Of a DNA stretch of 64,000 bases, positions 60,331 through 64,000 are shown piece by piece. The position numbers were made by a program, and so were the translations under genes. Numbering within the stretch: position 1 is the stretch's first letter; each line of letters begins with the position of its first letter. Source of the stretch: Vanessa cardui (lineage: Eukaryota > Arthropoda > Insecta > Lepidoptera > Nymphalidae); NCBI RefSeq assembly GCF_905220365.1, contig NC_061135.1, positions 5,299,501 to 5,363,500 on the forward strand, written 5' to 3'. Under the pieces are notes generated by a model that did not search any database, was not told where the DNA came from, and worked only from the letters and a program-made list of their open reading frames with translations.

Positions 60331-61078
60331 GTAAAATTGAATTGTGATTGAAAAGAATTGAATACGAAATCTTTGATTAATATTCATTGTTTTGACTTCG
60401 CTATCTCGGCTTGTTCAATATATATTTAAAATTACAAGAAAACATTATCTCAACAAAGTAAAAGTTTTTATTCTAACGAAAATTGAATAATATTATGAAT
60501 GTATGAAAGGAACAAAATAGAACATTGTGTAATAAAAACAAAACGAAATCTCCAAAGTAAAATAAGGTTACAACATTTACATTGTATTAATTACCATAGA
60601 AACACAAAAATAACATTATCAAAAAGGAAAAGCTTCTACTTCATTGCTGATTACACGAAGATGGATATTCTATTTAGCTGTTACCTAAGGGTATATTTAA
60701 ATCTCACTTAGATGTAGGACTGCGCAAGCCCGTCTGGATAGGTTCCGTCTACTAACGGATCTAGTCTAGATCTCCGTCTAGGAACGAACACAGGTGTTAT
60801 AATTAGCGGTCACCTTATGTTCATAGAGCCGTCTTTAATTTTCTTACTAACGTTTTTCACACTTCTTTGACAAATATATATAAAGTCTTGGTCTTTTAAT
60901 AAAACGAAGTTGTCAGTTTATTGTATAACGTACCAATATGCCATATATGATCCCTCAGTGGATACTCGTGTTTCTGAATATATCATTCGACATACACAGG
61001 TTTTCTCACGACGAACCATTACCGCGGTGTGTGTTCGCTTTCATACCTAGAGCCAAAGACAAATACAGATATATTTAC

Positions 61079-61142
61079 GAGAGAGAGAGAGGAGAGATGA
61101 GAGAGGGAGAGAGAGAGGGAGAGGGAGAGAGAGAGAGAGAGA
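61079..61142. repeat. GA-rich microsatellite
   Basis: About 64 nt of GAGA with scattered GGG and one ATGA interruption. It lies 45 nt left of the composite Helitron end. The short open frame through it (MPYMIPQW...) is a by-product of the repeat. Confidence 0.9.
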
Positions 61143-61884
61143 GCAATATATTATGTAAGAATACTTACAGTATAAAAAGATTATGATCTATACTTATATA
61201 GATTATAAATGGAAAAGTAACTTTGTCTATCTGTCTGTTTGTCGTTTTTTCACAACCAAACCGCTGAACCGGATTTTATATGAAGCAAATTTGAACTTCA
61301 AGAAAGGCCATAGAGTAACTTTTTGGGCTAACACACCACAATAACTCCCTAAAACCTCGTATAAATGTTAGAATTAAATTCATTTCATAACAGATTTGAC
61401 AGTTAAACAGTTTTATAGATATAACGACGGGTAAATGTAACAATTTTGAACAATTCGATTAAATTCGCTATAAACGGTGAGCAATCAATCAATCAACATT
61501 CACGTGTTCAGCTTAATTGTTAATCAGGATTCGACAATTTCAATATTTCGACGATTTTATTATTCGAATATTTAACTATAATAAATATTTTTGTACGAGC
61601 TTTTCAAAGCCTCTGAATCATCGTTTTATAAAATTAATTAAACGCTAAGTCATTACTGCTTTAGCATCTAGATTACATTAAGAAAACTTGCCAAGAAAGT
61701 AAGTAGTTACTTTTTTATACGGATTATTGAATTCAGATAAAAATTTGTTTAGCTTTTACAAAAAATAGTAATATATTTACTTTAATAATTATAATTCAAT
61801 AGAGTGATACGAGAGGAAAGTTTTTGTATAAAATACATGAACAATATATTAAAAAAACCACTGATAATTTTAGAAATGTACAGT

Positions 61885-62222
61885 ACATTCTACCGAATTT
61901 TTCACGGGGAAAGTTCCGAGGAATTGTTCGGATTCATCCCGGCTGCTGAATTTCACCTTTGGACATCTTGTCAAAATTCTAAGTTTCACCCTAAGTTTTC
62001 ACCTTAATGTCCGAAAATCCACAACCGCGATTTCTTAGACATTTTCTGCCTCGCACAACCACTTTGTGGAACCAGCTTTCGCCGGCGGTTTTTCCGAACC
62101 GATACGACATGGGAACCTTCAAGAAAAGAGCGTACACCTTTCTTAAAGGCCGGCCACGCACCTGCAAGCCCCCTGGTGTTACAGATGTCCATGGGCGGTG
62201 GTAGTTTTGCTCCCGAGCGAAG
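61885..62222 (+). pseudogene. Non-LTR retrotransposon (CR1/Jockey-like) C-terminal fragment
   Basis: Two overlapping frames give the end of a LINE reverse transcriptase ORF: IFHGESSEELFGFIPAAEFH, then after a frame change RFLRHFLPRTTTLWNQLSPA, VFPNRYDMGTFKKRAYTFLK and a stop after GVTDVHGRW. The LPRTxxLWNQLPxxVFPxxY-xxxFK pattern is the usual C-terminus of insect non-LTR elements. The frame change and missing RT core mark it as dead. It is clearly more GC-rich than its surroundings. Confidence 0.75.
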
Positions 62223-62656
62223 TTGTCGCTAGTATTCATACATAGTAACACAGTAACTGCATTTTTCGTCTTTTTGCTAACGTAAAAATATAAAACAACT
62301 GTAAAAGTTGCAGGAAAAGACATATTTTCCTTGAAAGAGAGATTCAGATGTTATTCAACGACGCTGCACGTATCTACTGTTTCTCTAAGTGTTGTTTATT
62401 TAGAGTAATGCAATTCGATACGATGTTTTCTTTAATAATAATAACAAGCAAATTATGCTTTAGTAGGTCTGGTGATAATTATCTGATTAAATATTCAATT
62501 GTAATACGATAGTATAATATCATTGTATGTGTGTGTCTGTATGATACTATATCGATGTGCATACAAGCGCAAGGGCTATGTACCTACGACAAATGATTAT
62601 ATTTGGCGGTTACTAGGAGCACTTAACATCAGAAGCCCCATTGGTCCTTTCCTAAT

Positions 62657-63248
62657 AATAAATAAAATTTTAACAAAAAGAAAAACCGACTTCAAACAAA
62701 ACACTGTTTTAAAACAAATAAAAATGCACAAAATAGTATTAAAAATAATTTCATATTTAACATATTTTTAAGAGTCCTCCTAGGTAAAATGAAATGAAAA
62801 ATATTAGACTACTTAAAAGTCGATTTACGATTATATAACGTAGTTATAGTTATTGTTATATTTGGAGCCGGTGTCAGCCACGGGCACACGCTTCAACAAT
62901 CCAAAGAAAGAACCGATATGAGCCTCTTGATTGACTCAGTATAATATCGTATAAAAGGTAATTTGTAAGAAAAATATTTCTAAAAGTATTCTCGTATTGT
63001 TTTTTGACAGATATAGTACAGGGTTGGCTGACACCGACTCCAAATATAGCAATAATTATAACTACGTTATATAATCGTAAATCGACTTTTAAGTAGTCTA
63101 ATATTTTTCATTTCATTTTACCTAGGAGGACTCTTAAAAATATGTTAAATATGAAATTATTTTTAATACTATTTTGTGCATTTTTATTTGTTTTAAAACA
63201 GTGTTTTGTTTGAAGTCGGTTTTTCTTTTTGTTAAAATTTTATTTATT
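62657..63248. repeat. Near-perfect 224-bp inverted repeat (fold-back)
   Basis: Left arm 62657-62880 and right arm 63025-63248 are inverted copies with only about three differences, separated by a 144-bp unrelated spacer. The outer ends are AT-rich (AATAAATAAAATTTT), the inner ends GTGTCAGCCA. Text such as 'aaaaccgacttcaaa' occurs in many lepidopteran repeats. No coding content. It could be a fold-back element, or two copies of one element inserted head to head. The RNA would form a long hairpin. Confidence 0.9.
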
Positions 63249-64000
63249 TTTTGATTTTAAGTGAAGCTGATGCAGACTAACATTTTTTTCTTAATATGGA
63301 TAGATTAAGCGTGTCGTTTATATAAATCAGAAACGACTTCGGGGACACTTTCAAAATAAACTTTCTTTCATGCGGCATAAACTACAAGGTACCACCCTCG
63401 AAAGAGCTGTAATCGACCTCAGTAAAAAACTTTGCAAAAGAAGTATTATATGTCGTACATCATATGACATCACCTCATATACACAAAATTTGATTAAAGA
63501 TAGTAAGAAATTCTGACCCAAATCGCACCCTAACTGTAAGCCGTTTAGGAGTTCCGTCAATACATAGTATAAAACAAAGTCGCCTTTTCTGTCCCTATAT
63601 CTTTAAAACTACGCAACGGATTTTGATGCGATTTTTTTTAACAGATAGTGTGATTCAAGGGGAAAGTTTGTTTACATAATACATGAACAATATAGTAAAG
63701 AAACACTGACAATTTTAGAAGTTTGCAATGTGATGTCGTAAATAAACAAATTCTTTAGTATATCAATCAGTATTGCACCCGTGAGAAGTCGGGGCGGGTC
63801 GCTAGTTGATTATAATATTCGACTATGATAATTACATAAACATAACCACATTACGGAAGGTGACTCAAATATCCAAATAACCTATAAATAAAAGATTCGA
63901 CCGAGTATCGCTAACGTGCTCCTCAGAATTGTTCCGTTCCCTTCCGTTGCGTTACTTTGTCGTGGATCCTGTGCTCAGAACCTTACCAAACTTTCACCAA

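Larger units (their letters stand above)
58330..61078. other. Non-coding stretch with old repeats
   Basis: Contains the diverged repeat copies listed at 59.2, 59.85 and 60.25 kb. A 111-codon plus-strand frame (59444-59779) runs through a GC-richer patch with a 9-bp hairpin (59700-59708 / 59719-59727) but has no recognised relatives. Confidence 0.5.
61187..63805 (+). mobile_element. Composite Helitron with nested insertions
   Basis: The left end reads A/TCTATACTTATATAGATT at 61187; the right end is CACCCGTGAGAAGTCGGGGC, then GGGTCGCTAG/T ending at 63805. Both fit Helitron termini in the plus orientation. The 3' module (about 63570-63805, 'aaaactacgcaacggatttt' onwards) is a well-known lepidopteran Helitron end. 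The interior holds a CR1/Jockey-type LINE fragment and a 224-bp inverted repeat. A segment near 61801-61880 repeats part of the 3' module (63646-63726). The two ends could belong to different copies. Confidence 0.5.

Noticed and set aside
60938..61186. 82-codon frame with Arg/Glu repeats
   Set aside because: The RERERE part is the translation of the GA microsatellite.
62657..63248. CRISPR or bacterial-type repeat array
   Set aside because: Only one pair of inverted arms, eukaryotic context; not a spaced direct-repeat array.

Overview
The window is AT-rich animal DNA with long introns and GT-AG splice sites. Its interspersed repeats are typical of butterflies and moths: tRNA-derived SINEs with a (CAA)n head, Helitrons ending in CTAG, a TTAA-flanked piggyBac relative, and RTE and CR1/Jockey-type LINE ends. 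I read it as a lepidopteran genome, possibly a nymphalid butterfly; the species cannot be told from the sequence. Only one protein-coding gene is convincing.

That gene is unc-13 (Munc13 family, synaptic-vesicle priming). It lies on the minus strand and runs right to left from about 29.2 kb to 12.67 kb, then continues beyond position 1. I could build a chain of ten joined exons, with an eleventh that is an alternative. A single 4.5 kb exon (29216-24681) encodes a long, mostly disordered N-terminal half with coiled coils. It joins a 44-nt microexon (22620-22577) and exons 21195-21105 and 19729-19655. Next come the C1 domain (19249-19030), a linker (16260-16140), a choice between two 107-nt exons (15292-15186 or 15041-14935), and three exons forming most of the C2B domain (13636-13495, 13393-13267, 12811-12671). 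Splice phases agree at every junction and the chain gives 1868 codons. The MUN domain and C-terminus must lie to the left of the window, after an intron longer than 12.6 kb.

The most interesting point is the pair of 107-nt exons between C1 and C2B. They are homologous, have the same phases and align without gaps. One resembles the vertebrate Munc13 version and the other differs over its first two thirds. Using both or neither would shift the frame, so the gene must use one or the other. A second point is a piggyBac-like element that fills what was an intron of only about 81 nt, inserted 15 nt from the donor of the microexon.

By region: 1-12.67 kb is unc-13 intron holding Helitrons (one about 2.5 kb with a decayed Rep/helicase reading frame and both ends visible), a LINE end, SINEs and unassigned repeats. 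12.67-29.2 kb is the gene. 29.2-64 kb has no convincing coding sequence. It contains one CpG-dense, GC-rich island (about 46.30-46.50 kb) that may be a promoter or first exon, a SINE-rich stretch (52.5-56.7 kb), small inverted-repeat elements (57-58.4 kb), and at the right end a composite Helitron (61.19-63.81 kb) containing a LINE fragment and a near-perfect 224-bp inverted repeat.
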